A DNA stretch of 7,184 nucleotides from Anaeromyxobacter dehalogenans (GCA_020722625.1 DYKK01000171.1:1-7184), one strand, 5' to 3'. Counted from the first letter of the stretch, positions 1 through 7,098 are shown. Notes: a model not told the origin generated them from the sequence alone. Numbers and translations are program-made.

Positions 1-2
1 CG

Positions 3-2279
3 AACATGATGATCGGCGACAACTACACCTACGTCTGCAACCGGTGGGACAGCATCACGAACATCCTCACCGGCCAGAAGGGGGAGGTCGGCGAGTGCTA
101 CGACGACTGGCTCGCCTGGGCGGACAAGGGGCACGCCTCTTACTTCAGCGCCGCGTGGGACCTCGCGAACTCCCTTCGCGAGAAGGCGAACCCCGACACC
201 CTGATCTGGATGTGGATCCAGGGCTACTCCTTTGGTGAAGCGTACATGAAAGACCTGTGCACGAAGGGGTACAGCGACACCTGGGCCCTGGGTGACTTCC
301 CCACCCCGCGCTACCTGCGAAAGGAAATCATGTCCAGCGTCGCGGCGGGGGCGACGGGGATCATCTTCTTCGGCTACGGGGACAACCGCCCACCGAACGT
401 GGCGAAGATGCAGGACCTCCTGCGAGCCCTGTCCTCACCGGAGGTGTACGAGCCGGTCCTCACCAGTCCCCGCCTGGACCTCGGCCTCGATACCCGGTTC
501 CTGGGCGAGGGCGGTCGCGCACACGTGATCGTGAAGTGGCACGCGGCCACGCGCACCGCCTACGTCGCGGGGGCCAACCCCGGTCCCCATCGCACCTCGT
601 TCTCGCTCGAATTCCCCTGGACCGTGGCCCGGGTCGAACGCTTCCACTGGACCGTGCCCGCCTTCCTGGACGACCCGGAGGTCGTCGTCCAGGACCGCGT
701 CGTCGCCTGGGAGGCCCCAGAGGACGAGGGCTTCATCCTCCGTGTCACGCCCTTGTTCGCCCCGGACGGTCCGGGGCCGGACGTTTCGCCGGAGCCTGTC
801 CCGGACGTGACCGAGGACGCGGCCAGGCCCGACGACCTGGCGCTGGAATTCGCGGATGACTCCGGATCCCCCGTGGAACCGATCCCCGACGCGATGGACC
901 TCGACCCGGGACCGACGGACTCCTCGGACGAGGTCTCCCCGCCGGACCCCGCTCCGTCCGACTCGGGTCCCTCGGATCGTGGTCCGGCCGACCTCCCCCC
1001 CGAGGTCTGGTGGTCCTGCGGCGACCCCGTCCCCGGGCTCTATCCCGTCCCTTCCGGCCCCGGATGGCCGCCGCCCAACGCCTATTCCTGGGACGGTTCG
1101 TGGTCCCCGGCGGCGTCCGACTTTCCGCTCGCGGGACTGTACGACAATGAATATTTTGACGGACATCTCGTGGAGGGCCAGCCCTCCCCGATCCTCCCGC
1201 CCGGGAACTGGGACTGGAACGATGGGGACAATGACCTCGCGTGGTGGAAGGGGTTCGCGTCCTCGATCGGGGCGCTCGAACCCCTGCGCGACCACTGCGA
1301 CCGTCCCTTCGGATGGCGGCTCGTCCCGCACGACCCGACCGGCGTGGACTACGAGACGCTCGCGGCCCAGTTCGAGGGGTCGTCGGGGACCGACCTCCTG
1401 AACCTCGGACCGCTCGGCAAGGCCCACTCCACCGCGGGGCACCTTGGGGACGGACCGGACCTCTTCGTGTTCCAGGTCGCGTGGTCCCTGGACTTCCGCG
1501 CGGGCTCGACCCTGACCGGGGCCCTGCACGACGACGACCTCGTCGTGGCCGGGTGCTCCCCGGCGGGCGGCAAGGACTACCTGATCCAGGGCACGACCGT
1601 GCACACGGGCCCCGGGTCGGACCGCGTGTTCGCCCGGGACATCCGGGGCGCGGCCGTGGACCTCGGCAACGGCGACGGGGGACTGACCGACGCCCTGGAC
1701 CTGTCGGACGGCGACGACGTCGTGGTCCTGCGCGGCAACGTCAAGGACACGCGCGTGTTCGGCGGGTATGGTGACGACATCATCTTCTGGTACATTGACG
1801 ACATGCAGGACACCTACCCCGGCCAGGCCCAGGGCGGCAACCTCTTCGGCGGGGGAGGCGCGGGAGACGCCCTGTGGGGAGACCCGGGCACGGACCGCCT
1901 GGTCCTCGTGGTCCCGGCCGACACCGTCGTGGTCGAGAAACCGGCCACCCCCCCGGGGGCCCTGCTGGTCATGACCGCGGGCGACGACTTCCAGTGGGAC
2001 CTCCCGACCGTGGACGACCCGTACGCCCGCTACTGCTACCCGTGCGGCGTCGGTCCAGGCGGCCGCCGGACGATCATCATTGACTACGTCTCATCGGACG
2101 GTCAGGACAAGACGGCGGGATACGTGTTCGTGACGGCCATCGAAGAGATTCAGGTCGGCATCGGACCGGGAGCCAGGGTCTATCGGGTGGACGACGTGGC
2201 GGGAAAGGCGGTCTGGGACCCGGGGCTCGCGCCCTCGGAGCCCCCGGAGTTCCCGTCGGATCTGTGCGTGGCTCCATGA
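3..2279 (+). CDS. Glycosidase-like barrel end fused to RTX-like C-terminal module (5' partial)
   Basis: Residues are numbered from the ATG at position 6; the frame is open to the window edge, so the true N-terminus is probably missing. Residues 1-150 look like the last strands of a TIM barrel of the glycoside-hydrolase type: a hydrophobic strand at about 66-72 (TLIWMWIQ) and the GATGIIFFGYG strand at 115-125. Residues 170-215 are beta-rich, like the small sandwich that often follows such barrels. Residues 252-335 are an Asp/Pro/Ser-rich linker. The C-terminal 420 residues contain a Gly/Asp-rich stretch at 537-630 with SDGDD, GGYGDD and GGGGAGD, resembling a degenerate Ca-binding RTX beta-roll. 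Together this suggests an exported or surface protein acting on polysaccharide. No signal peptide can be seen because the start is absent. Catalytic acids cannot be assigned, so the enzyme activity is inferred only from fold-like patterns; the barrel could be non-catalytic. The next gene follows after 19 bases. Confidence 0.8.
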   Translation, partial: NMMIGDNYTYVCNRWDSITNILTGQKGEVGECYDDWLAWADKGHASYFSAAWDLANSLREKANPDTLIWMWIQGYSFGEAYMKDLCTKGYSDTWALGDFPTPRYLRKEIMSSVAAGATGIIFFGYGDNRPPNVAKMQDLLRALSSPEVYEPVLTSPRLDLGLDTRFLGEGGRAHVIVKWHAATRTAYVAGANPGPHRTSFSLEFPWTVARVERFHWTVPAFLDDPEVVVQDRVVAWEAPEDEGFILRVTPLFAPDGPGPDVSPEPVPDVTEDAARPDDLALEFADDSGSPVEPIPDAMDLDPGPTDSSDEVSPPDPAPSDSGPSDRGPADLPPEVWWSCGDPVPGLYPVPSGPGWPPPNAYSWDGSWSPAASDFPLAGLYDNEYFDGHLVEGQPSPILPPGNWDWNDGDNDLAWWKGFASSIGALEPLRDHCDRPFGWRLVPHDPTGVDYETLAAQFEGSSGTDLLNLGPLGKAHSTAGHLGDGPDLFVFQVAWSLDFRAGSTLTGALHDDDLVVAGCSPAGGKDYLIQGTTVHTGPGSDRVFARDIRGAAVDLGNGDGGLTDALDLSDGDDVVVLRGNVKDTRVFGGYGDDIIFWYIDDMQDTYPGQAQGGNLFGGGGAGDALWGDPGTDRLVLVVPADTVVVEKPATPPGALLVMTAGDDFQWDLPTVDDPYARYCYPCGVGPGGRRTIIIDYVSSDGQDKTAGYVFVTAIEEIQVGIGPGARVYRVDDVAGKAVWDPGLAPSEPPEFPSDLCVAP

Positions 2280-2288
2280 GTTCTTTCC

Positions 2289-2294
2289 GGGAGG
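2289..2294 (+). promoter_or_regulatory. Ribosome binding site for the 589-residue protein
   Basis: GGGAGG lies four bases before the ATG at 2299, inside the 19-base gap after the upstream stop codon. It supports this start and translation from a shared message; no separate promoter is visible in so short a gap. Confidence 0.6.
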
Positions 2295-2298
2295 CGTC

Positions 2299-4068
2299 AT
2301 GACCCAGGAACGCAAGAGCCTCGTGGCCCAGTGGGCCTTCGACACGCGGCCCGTGCTCGGGCGGTTCCACCTGTGGCTCGAGGACGTGGAGGAGTCCTGG
2401 AGCAAGGGGGAGCCGTCGGGCGGTCTGTCCTTCGTGGGACCCGGGCTCGAGAAGGCATTCATCATGGCCTCCGCGGTGACCGCGCTCGGGACGCGCCTGT
2501 TCGGGAGATACGGGGAAGGGGCGGGTCTCGACAAGTCCGCGGTGAACCGCGTCAAGAAGGACGCGGACGCCGCCTCCGCCTACGTCATGAGCGAGGCCCT
2601 GTGGTACCTGACGCGCGCCCTCCCCGAAAACCATGCCGTGATGGTCAGCCTGGGCGAGGGGCTGATGCCCAAGGGGGGCGAGACCCCGGACATGGGGTCC
2701 AACCCCCTGCTCGGCTTCGGCCGCGTCTATGCGCGGCCCCAGGTCGCCCGTTTCCTGGACCGGCGCGTGGCGTGGCTCATCAACGACCCCACCTTCACCT
2801 GGGACGACTTCCGGCGCCACGTCCAGACCGCGAACCTCACCCTCTGGGGCGCCGCGGTGGACACGCTCGAGAACACGACGCGCTTCGCCATGGGCGCGCC
2901 GACCGGACCCCTCACCGTGTTCCACCTCTTTGACCAGCCCCTGCGAGTGGTCCGGCCCTACGAGGGGTACATGGGGACCCTCATCCTGCCCCGCAAGGTC
3001 GTGGAGACGGCGGCGCGGGATTCCGTCCTCGTCAACTACCACACGCCGCGCGCGATGGTCCTGGAAGCCATCCGGCGCACCTACCCCGACCTTCCGCCCG
3101 ACCGCATCCACGTCTGGACCCTCGGGGGCAAGGTGCGCGCCGCGCGCATCGGGACCCTGTGGGAGGAATGGTCCGCCCTGGGTGCGCACGTGGTGGAGGA
3201 CGGCTACCTCCTCCCGTGGACCGGCCGGCCGGTGTTCACGGAGTCGGGCACCTACGCGCCGGTCTTCGCGGTCGGGCTCCACCGGGACCCCGCGGGGGAC
3301 GAACACCTGTTCCTCGTGGACGGCTACGCCGCGACTGCCGAGGCCCTCCAGGCCGCGAGCCTCGACCCCATCCTCGACCTGCACACGAACCTCTGCCTGT
3401 TCACCTCGAAGTTCAAGGTCTCCTGGGAGCACGAGCGGAACGTGATGCAACTGGACCCGGAGGACCCCGGGTTCGCGCGGCGCCTGCGCCAGGCCCTGGC
3501 CCGCGATTCCTCGCCCGACGAGGTCGAGGAGTTCCGCGCCATCCTGCGCGAGGCCCGCGACGCCGGGATGCCGCTTGGCCGGCGCACGGTCACGGTGGAC
3601 GACTTCTTCCCCGAGAAACGCTGGCGCGTGCTCGCCGTGGTCGGCTACATGCTCCCGGACCCCTACTCGGGTGCGCCCGGCGTCGAGGAGGTCCGGGAGG
3701 GCGTCTATCGCGTCACGACCCGCGCCGCGACCGAGAGCGGCCTTCTCGAGACCGCCCTCACCCTGCGCCTCATGGAACCAATGGACGAGATGCGCCTCGT
3801 CTTCTCGCCCCTGCTCGACCGCTTCTATCGGGGGATGGACTGGCGCCGCCGCGCGGTCAAGGTGTCCGACTCGGGCCGCATCCGCAACGAACTGCAGACG
3901 CTGGCCTCGGGTGCGCTCGACTTCCTGCCGGACGGCCGCATCCGCGTGGACGTCTCCCGGGTGGACGACGCGGTCCTCGCCGCGGACAAGAAGGCCCTGA
4001 TCCGGGAGGTCCTCCTCTGGTACAAGGAGAACCATCCCATCTGGTTCTCGTGGTTCGAGGTGGTCTGA
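2299..4068 (+). CDS. Unassigned 589-residue cytosolic protein
   Basis: I do not recognise this family. The protein has no signal peptide, lipobox or hydrophobic span long enough for a membrane helix, so it is probably cytosolic. Residues 1-120 are mainly helical, with a Lys/Asp/Ala-rich helix around 79-100. Residues 200-380 form an alternating alpha/beta-looking core with GPLTVFHLFDQPLRVVRPYEGYMG (split here: GPLTVFHLFDQ, PLRVVRPYEGYMG) at 203-226, VNYHTPRA at 245-252, HVWTLGGKVR at 271-280, and VFTESGTYAPVFAVGL at 312-327. Residues 390-425 are a charged helix. Residues 440-515 are beta-rich, and the tail is rich in aromatic residues (WYKENHPIWFSWFEVV). The ATG at 2299 is preceded by GGGAGG. 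The gene starts 19 bases after the glycosidase-like gene and is probably in the same operon, but nothing in its sequence explains that pairing. Codon use matches the neighbours, so recent transfer is not suggested. It is certainly coding; the function is unknown. Confidence 0.85.
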   Translation: MTQERKSLVAQWAFDTRPVLGRFHLWLEDVEESWSKGEPSGGLSFVGPGLEKAFIMASAVTALGTRLFGRYGEGAGLDKSAVNRVKKDADAASAYVMSEALWYLTRALPENHAVMVSLGEGLMPKGGETPDMGSNPLLGFGRVYARPQVARFLDRRVAWLINDPTFTWDDFRRHVQTANLTLWGAAVDTLENTTRFAMGAPTGPLTVFHLFDQPLRVVRPYEGYMGTLILPRKVVETAARDSVLVNYHTPRAMVLEAIRRTYPDLPPDRIHVWTLGGKVRAARIGTLWEEWSALGAHVVEDGYLLPWTGRPVFTESGTYAPVFAVGLHRDPAGDEHLFLVDGYAATAEALQAASLDPILDLHTNLCLFTSKFKVSWEHERNVMQLDPEDPGFARRLRQALARDSSPDEVEEFRAILREARDAGMPLGRRTVTVDDFFPEKRWRVLAVVGYMLPDPYSGAPGVEEVREGVYRVTTRAATESGLLETALTLRLMEPMDEMRLVFSPLLDRFYRGMDWRRRAVKVSDSGRIRNELQTLASGALDFLPDGRIRVDVSRVDDAVLAADKKALIREVLLWYKENHPIWFSWFEVV

Positions 4069-4129
4069 CGGCCGTCTGGACCGCCGTGATTCGATGGGGC
4101 ATGGGAGTCCGCCAGGCCCGCCTCGCGAC

Positions 4130-4164
4130 CGGGCTTCCCCGCGCTCGAGCGCGGTGTCGGCCCG
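4130..4164. terminator. Possible bidirectional terminator hairpin between convergent genes
   Basis: The 114-base gap between the two converging stop codons holds a perfect 16-base palindrome, CCGCGCTCGAGCGCGG, at 4139-4154. It is nested inside outer arms CGGGC (4130-4134) and GCCCG (4160-4164). Being symmetric, it folds on transcripts from either side. There is no T tract on either strand, so it is not a classical intrinsic terminator; position is the main argument. A protein-binding site is an alternative. Confidence 0.4.
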
Positions 4165-4182
4165 AAGGGAGGATGCCGCAGA

Positions 4183-5892
4183 CTACAGGTAGTACCCGCC
4201 CGCGACCTTCGTGACCCACGGAAGGTCCGCGACGCGGCACATCCGGCTCCACTTCTCGTCCGTGATCCACTTGAGTCCCGGCACGAACTCGAGGTCGCCG
4301 TGGCACAAGACCTCCGAGTCCGGGTCGCACTTCGCGAAGACGCCGCCCCCGCCGGGCATGCAGGTGATGCTCGGGTCGATCCCCTTCAGTTCGGTCGCGG
4401 GGTCCACCCCGTTCTTCTTCGCGCAGATCTCGAAGAATTCGTATCGCTCCGGGTTCTCCTGGCCGAACCCGATGCGGGCCGGGTCGCAGGTGTCGCACGA
4501 ATGGTCCTTGCAGAAATCACCAGTGCCCGCCCGCTCACACTCGCAGTCCGCGATGCAGTCCACGCACCGCCCCAGCAGCGCGTGACAAAACGAGGCGCAG
4601 TCCATGTCCGCGCACGGGTTCGAGACGCAGAACCAGGCGGGATCGCCGCACTCGTTCAGCCCGGAGCACAGGCGCCCGCGGACGTTGCAGACGACGTCCT
4701 CGCCCGTCCCGCAGTCGGCGTCGGTCTTGCACGTCGTCACCGGGGTCGTGGCCGGGTTGCGGCACTCCCCGCGATAGGGGTCGCAGACGAAGCCCTCCTT
4801 GCAGGTCTTCCCGGCCTGACCCAGGGCCTCCACGCGGCAGAGGTCCTCCAGGCATCGGGACGTGGTGGGGTCGCAGAAGAAGCCCGGGGCGCAGTCCGCG
4901 TCGTCGTGGCAGAGGCACTGCGACACGGAGGCGCTCTTGCCGACCAGGGCGGTCAGCCAGGTGTCGGGGGCGTCCAGGCACGTCATCTCCGTGTATCTCT
5001 CCGAACGGATCGCCATGGTCCGGTATCCCTCGAAACCGATCGAGGTGGTGCCCTGATCGTAGGGATGCGGACTCTCTCCGGAGGACAGTCCCCCGTGCGC
5101 CAGGATCTCGATGGGGGGATGGACCCTCGGGCCGCATTCCGTTTCCTCGGGAAGACAGGGGCTCTCGAGCATTCTCGCGGTCGGACACGGCGACTTTTTC
5201 GCGCACTCGTACCAGGGAGGATCCCCCGGATGCGAGGCGTCGTAGAAGAAGAACACCGGTTGTCCGGTCCCGGCGGGTCCCCGGTCCCAGATCACAAACG
5301 AGAGGTCCCGCCATTCGAAGCCCTGCATCCTGGCCCCGAACAGCGTGACCCGCTGCCCGATCGCCACCGGGATCTCGTAATCCAGGGGAAGACGCGCGCG
5401 GACCACGACCTCCGAACCGCCCTCCTCCGGACGGAATCGCCATTCGGTCACGTCCCCCAGGACGGGGTCGGTCAAGAAGCGTCGGTCCGCGACAACGGCC
5501 TCCAGGAGGAACGAGTCCACGCCCGCGTCCCCGGGAAATCCTCCCTCCACCTCGAAGGGGACGTTGAGGGCCAGGGGAGGGAGGACCTCGCACGGGTACG
5601 CGTCCTGGGTCGGCTCCCAGCCGGGCAGGTCGGGGATGCCGACCTCGCCGACATCGTAACAGCCGCTGTCCGTGGTCTCGTCGTTCCACGAACTCCCGTC
5701 ATCCAGGCCCAGGGTCCCCTCGGCCTGCTGCTCTTCCACGTCCGAATCCACCATGGCATCGTCCACGCCCGGGACCTCCGCCGAACCCGCATCATCGCTT
5801 CCGCCTCCTCCCCCGCCGCCGCAGGCCCCAAGAACCCCCATCGCCGCCAGGACGATCCATCCCGGTCCCACGACCCCGACCCGCGTCGTCAT
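4183..5892 (-). CDS. Cys-rich surface lipoprotein
   Basis: The product has 569 residues from the ATG at 5892. I prefer this start over the ATG at 5919 because a strong GGGAGGTGG site precedes it and because it puts a short basic N-terminus directly before the hydrophobic signal. The lipobox is LGAC with the lipidated Cys at 24, followed by a Gly run and an acidic linker (about 25-85). Position +2 after the Cys is Gly, not Asp, which fits outer-membrane sorting. Residues 110-205 are beta-rich and could be an OB-like domain. Residues 326-469 are Cys-rich, with CxxDxDC patterns (CHDDADC, CKTDADC) and GxxC/CDP turns, as in the disulfide-rich modules common in myxobacterial secreted proteins. Further Cys residues continue to the C-terminus. 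There is no recognisable catalytic motif, so a structural, adhesive or binding role at the cell surface is the most that can be inferred. It is transcribed toward the unassigned gene and downstream of radC on the same strand. Confidence 0.85.
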   Translation of the reverse strand: MTTRVGVVGPGWIVLAAMGVLGACGGGGGGGSDDAGSAEVPGVDDAMVDSDVEEQQAEGTLGLDDGSSWNDETTDSGCYDVGEVGIPDLPGWEPTQDAYPCEVLPPLALNVPFEVEGGFPGDAGVDSFLLEAVVADRRFLTDPVLGDVTEWRFRPEEGGSEVVVRARLPLDYEIPVAIGQRVTLFGARMQGFEWRDLSFVIWDRGPAGTGQPVFFFYDASHPGDPPWYECAKKSPCPTARMLESPCLPEETECGPRVHPPIEILAHGGLSSGESPHPYDQGTTSIGFEGYRTMAIRSERYTEMTCLDAPDTWLTALVGKSASVSQCLCHDDADCAPGFFCDPTTSRCLEDLCRVEALGQAGKTCKEGFVCDPYRGECRNPATTPVTTCKTDADCGTGEDVVCNVRGRLCSGLNECGDPAWFCVSNPCADMDCASFCHALLGRCVDCIADCECERAGTGDFCKDHSCDTCDPARIGFGQENPERYEFFEICAKKNGVDPATELKGIDPSITCMPGGGGVFAKCDPDSEVLCHGDLEFVPGLKWITDEKWSRMCRVADLPWVTKVAGGYYL

Positions 5893-5895
5893 TCG

Positions 5896-5904
5896 CCACC
5901 TCCC
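5896..5904 (-). promoter_or_regulatory. Strong ribosome binding site of the lipoprotein gene
   Basis: On the minus strand GGGAGGTGG precedes the ATG at 5892, with six bases between GGAGG and the start. It decides the start in favour of 5892 over the in-frame ATG at 5919, which would add nine residues before the signal peptide. Confidence 0.7.
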
Positions 5905-5934
5905 GGTGTTCCCACCCATCGTCGTCCGAAACCG

Positions 5935-5940
5935 ATTCTA
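5935..5940 (-). promoter_or_regulatory. Possible -10 element of the lipoprotein gene
   Basis: The 79-base gap between radC and the lipoprotein gene contains TAGAAT on the minus strand, five of six matches to TATAAT, in an otherwise GC-rich stretch. It would give a leader of roughly 35 bases. No good -35 hexamer is seen at the usual distance, so the call is tentative. Read-through from radC is the alternative. Confidence 0.3.
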
Positions 5941-5971
5941 CTGGATCGAGCCCTCATCCTGCCGAGACACG

Positions 5972-6655
5972 CTACCCGTCGAACGTCAGGCGGTCGCCCG
6001 CGAACTCGCGCAGGCTGGCGTGCCCCGAGGACGCCACGATCACGTGGTCCAGGACCTTGATGTCCAGGCAGCGGCCGGCCTCGATCAGGCGCGCCGTGAA
6101 CCGGATGTCCTCCGGGCTCGGGTGCGGGTCCCCCGCCGGGTGGTTGTGCACGAAGATGACCCGGGACGCGGCCTCCTTGACGAGCAGGGTGAAGACCTGG
6201 CGCGGCGTCAGGTTGATCCCGCTCTCCCAGCCGCGCGCCACCACCCACTCCCCCTGGAGGCGGTTGCGCTGGTTGACCGCCACGGCCACGAAGACCTCCT
6301 CGCGTTCGACCGCGTACCGGGCCGCGTGACGTCCCACGTCCGCGGCGCTGCCGAGCGTGACCGCCCGATCCGGGGGCCGCGCGAGGCGCCTGGCGATCTC
6401 GGCCGCCGCGAGGAGCCGGCACGCCTTGGCCAGGCCCATGCCCGGGACCGCGGCGAGTTCCCCCGGCCGCCGGCCCGCAAGCCCGTACAGGCCCCCGTAG
6501 TCCACCAGGAGGCGACGGGCCAGGACGTCCGCCGGCGCCAGTCGCGTTCCGGGCGACAGCACCAGGGTCACGAGGTCCAGGTCCGACATCCCCGCCGCCC
6601 CCGATGCGGCCAGCCGCTCCCGAGGCCCCTGCGAAACCCGTCCCACCGACGGCAT
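5972..6655 (-). CDS. radC: RadC family JAMM/MPN+ protein
   Basis: The 227 residues match the full RadC layout. PRERL at 11-15 and a helical N-terminal part are followed by a helix-hairpin-helix region around 68-90 (VPGMGLAKA). The C-terminal MPN+ domain begins near 100. The zinc-binding JAMM signature is HNHPAGDPHPSPED at 170-183, giving H170, H172 and D183 as likely ligands and S180 as the conserved Ser; E119 or E120 is the probable catalytic acid. VLDHVIV at 201-207 and SLREF at 214-218 are also typical. The usual HPREVF motif reads TPRQVF here (150-155). The family was named for DNA repair, but its true role is unsettled; it is often found near mobile DNA. The ATG at 6655 has a GGGGGTGG site six bases upstream and retains PRERL, so this start is preferred. 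The upstream region is repeat-rich. Confidence 0.95.
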   Translation of the reverse strand: MPSVGRVSQGPRERLAASGAAGMSDLDLVTLVLSPGTRLAPADVLARRLLVDYGGLYGLAGRRPGELAAVPGMGLAKACRLLAAAEIARRLARPPDRAVTLGSAADVGRHAARYAVEREEVFVAVAVNQRNRLQGEWVVARGWESGINLTPRQVFTLLVKEAASRVIFVHNHPAGDPHPSPEDIRFTARLIEAGRCLDIKVLDHVIVASSGHASLREFAGDRLTFDG

Positions 6656-6661
6656 GGCGTT

Positions 6662-6669
6662 CCACCCCC
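6662..6669 (-). promoter_or_regulatory. Ribosome binding site of radC
   Basis: On the minus strand GGGGGTGG ends six bases before the ATG at 6655. It is a slightly degenerate purine-rich site and supports that start. No ATG, GTG or TTG lies further upstream in frame before the stop at 6869-6871. Confidence 0.5.
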
Positions 6670-6802
6670 GCGATGAGGTCCTTCGCGCGACCCGGTCCCG
6701 ACCGGGTCTCGCCGAGGCGACATGCAGGGGGCGTGCCAGGGGTGTGCTCCGGAGGTCTTCCAGTAATTCCGAGATGTTCTCCAGGACGGCCTCGCGAAAA
6801 CA

Positions 6803-6828
6803 TTGGACGGACCTGGACAGGTGTCCAA
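6803..6828. repeat. Imperfect dyad upstream of radC
   Basis: TTGGAC (6803-6808) and ACCT (6811-6814) pair with AGGT (6819-6822) and GTCCAA (6823-6828), leaving two unpaired G and a four-base loop. An overlapping perfect palindrome, TGGACAGGTGTCCA, occupies 6814-6827. About 150 bases upstream of the radC start, it could be an operator or a leader hairpin. GTCCA/TGGAC recurs at 6917-6929. Confidence 0.35.
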
Positions 6829-6854
6829 CACGGCCGGAATCCGGCGTCGTGCAA

Positions 6855-6917
6855 TTCAGGGGACAGGTTCAGGGGACAGTGACAGGGGTCAGTGACAGTG
6901 TCAGTGTCAGTGTCAGG
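6855..6917. repeat. GGGGACAG and GTCAGT short-repeat cluster
   Basis: TTCAGGGGACAG occurs at 6855-6866 and again at 6868-6879, a 13-base period. This passes through GACAGGG into a six-base tandem at 6888-6917 reading GTCAGT, GACAGT, GTCAGT, GTCAGT, GTCAGG. The change from GTCAGT to GACAGT is one base, so the array looks built by slippage from a common core. It is non-coding. Confidence 0.75.
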
Positions 6918-6980
6918 TCCACGTTGGACGCGGGTGAGCGGGGCATGACGACAAACCCACGTACATCGCGACACCGGATG

Positions 6981-7022
6981 CCGGATCCCGGACCCCGGAT
7001 CCCGGACCCCGGATCCCGGACC
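6981..7022. repeat. Three perfect copies of a 14-bp tandem repeat
   Basis: The unit CCGGATCCCGGACC is repeated exactly at 6981-6994, 6995-7008 and 7009-7022. It is preceded by a partial copy, CCGGATG, at 6974-6980. Fourteen is not a multiple of three, so it does not encode a repeated peptide of one unit length. Identical copies indicate recent expansion. Confidence 0.85.
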
Positions 7023-7030
7023 CCCGAGGG

Positions 7031-7050
7031 GCGCGGCTCGGAGGCCGCGC
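7031..7050. repeat. Palindrome 1 of the array
   Basis: GCGCGGC (7031-7037) and GCCGCGC (7044-7050) are exact inverted arms around a six-base loop. It is the first of three GC-clamped palindromes in this stretch. Confidence 0.7.
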
Positions 7051-7054
7051 AGCC

Positions 7055-7075
7055 GGCGCGATTTCAAATCGCGCC
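7055..7075. repeat. Palindrome 2 of the array
   Basis: Ten-base arms GGCGCGATTT (7055-7064) and AAATCGCGCC (7066-7075) are perfect inverted repeats around a single C. It lies four bases after palindrome 1. The AT core inside a GC clamp stands out from the surrounding composition. Confidence 0.8.
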
Positions 7076-7098
7076 TCCAGAACCGACCGGGTTGAGCA

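Noticed and set aside
435..1604. 389-residue minus-strand open frame
   Set aside because: It is antisense to the glycosidase-like gene, with Arg/Gly/Val-rich low-complexity content typical of a shadow.
2077..4035. 652-residue minus-strand open frame
   Set aside because: It lies antisense to the 589-residue gene, and its product is rich in Arg, Gly, Glu and His with no domain pattern; this is the usual shadow of a high-GC gene.
5892..5919. Start of the lipoprotein at the ATG at 5919
   Set aside because: It would place nine extra residues before the signal, and the strong ribosome binding site lies inside that extension, directly before the ATG at 5892.
4300..6060. 586-residue plus-strand open frame
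   Set aside because: It is antisense to the lipoprotein gene, which has a signal peptide, lipobox, strong ribosome binding site and ordered Cys modules; the plus frame has none.
6568..6831. 87-residue minus-strand frame with a GTG start before radC
   Set aside because: It overlaps the radC start, has no ribosome binding site that I can see, and shows no recognisable domain.
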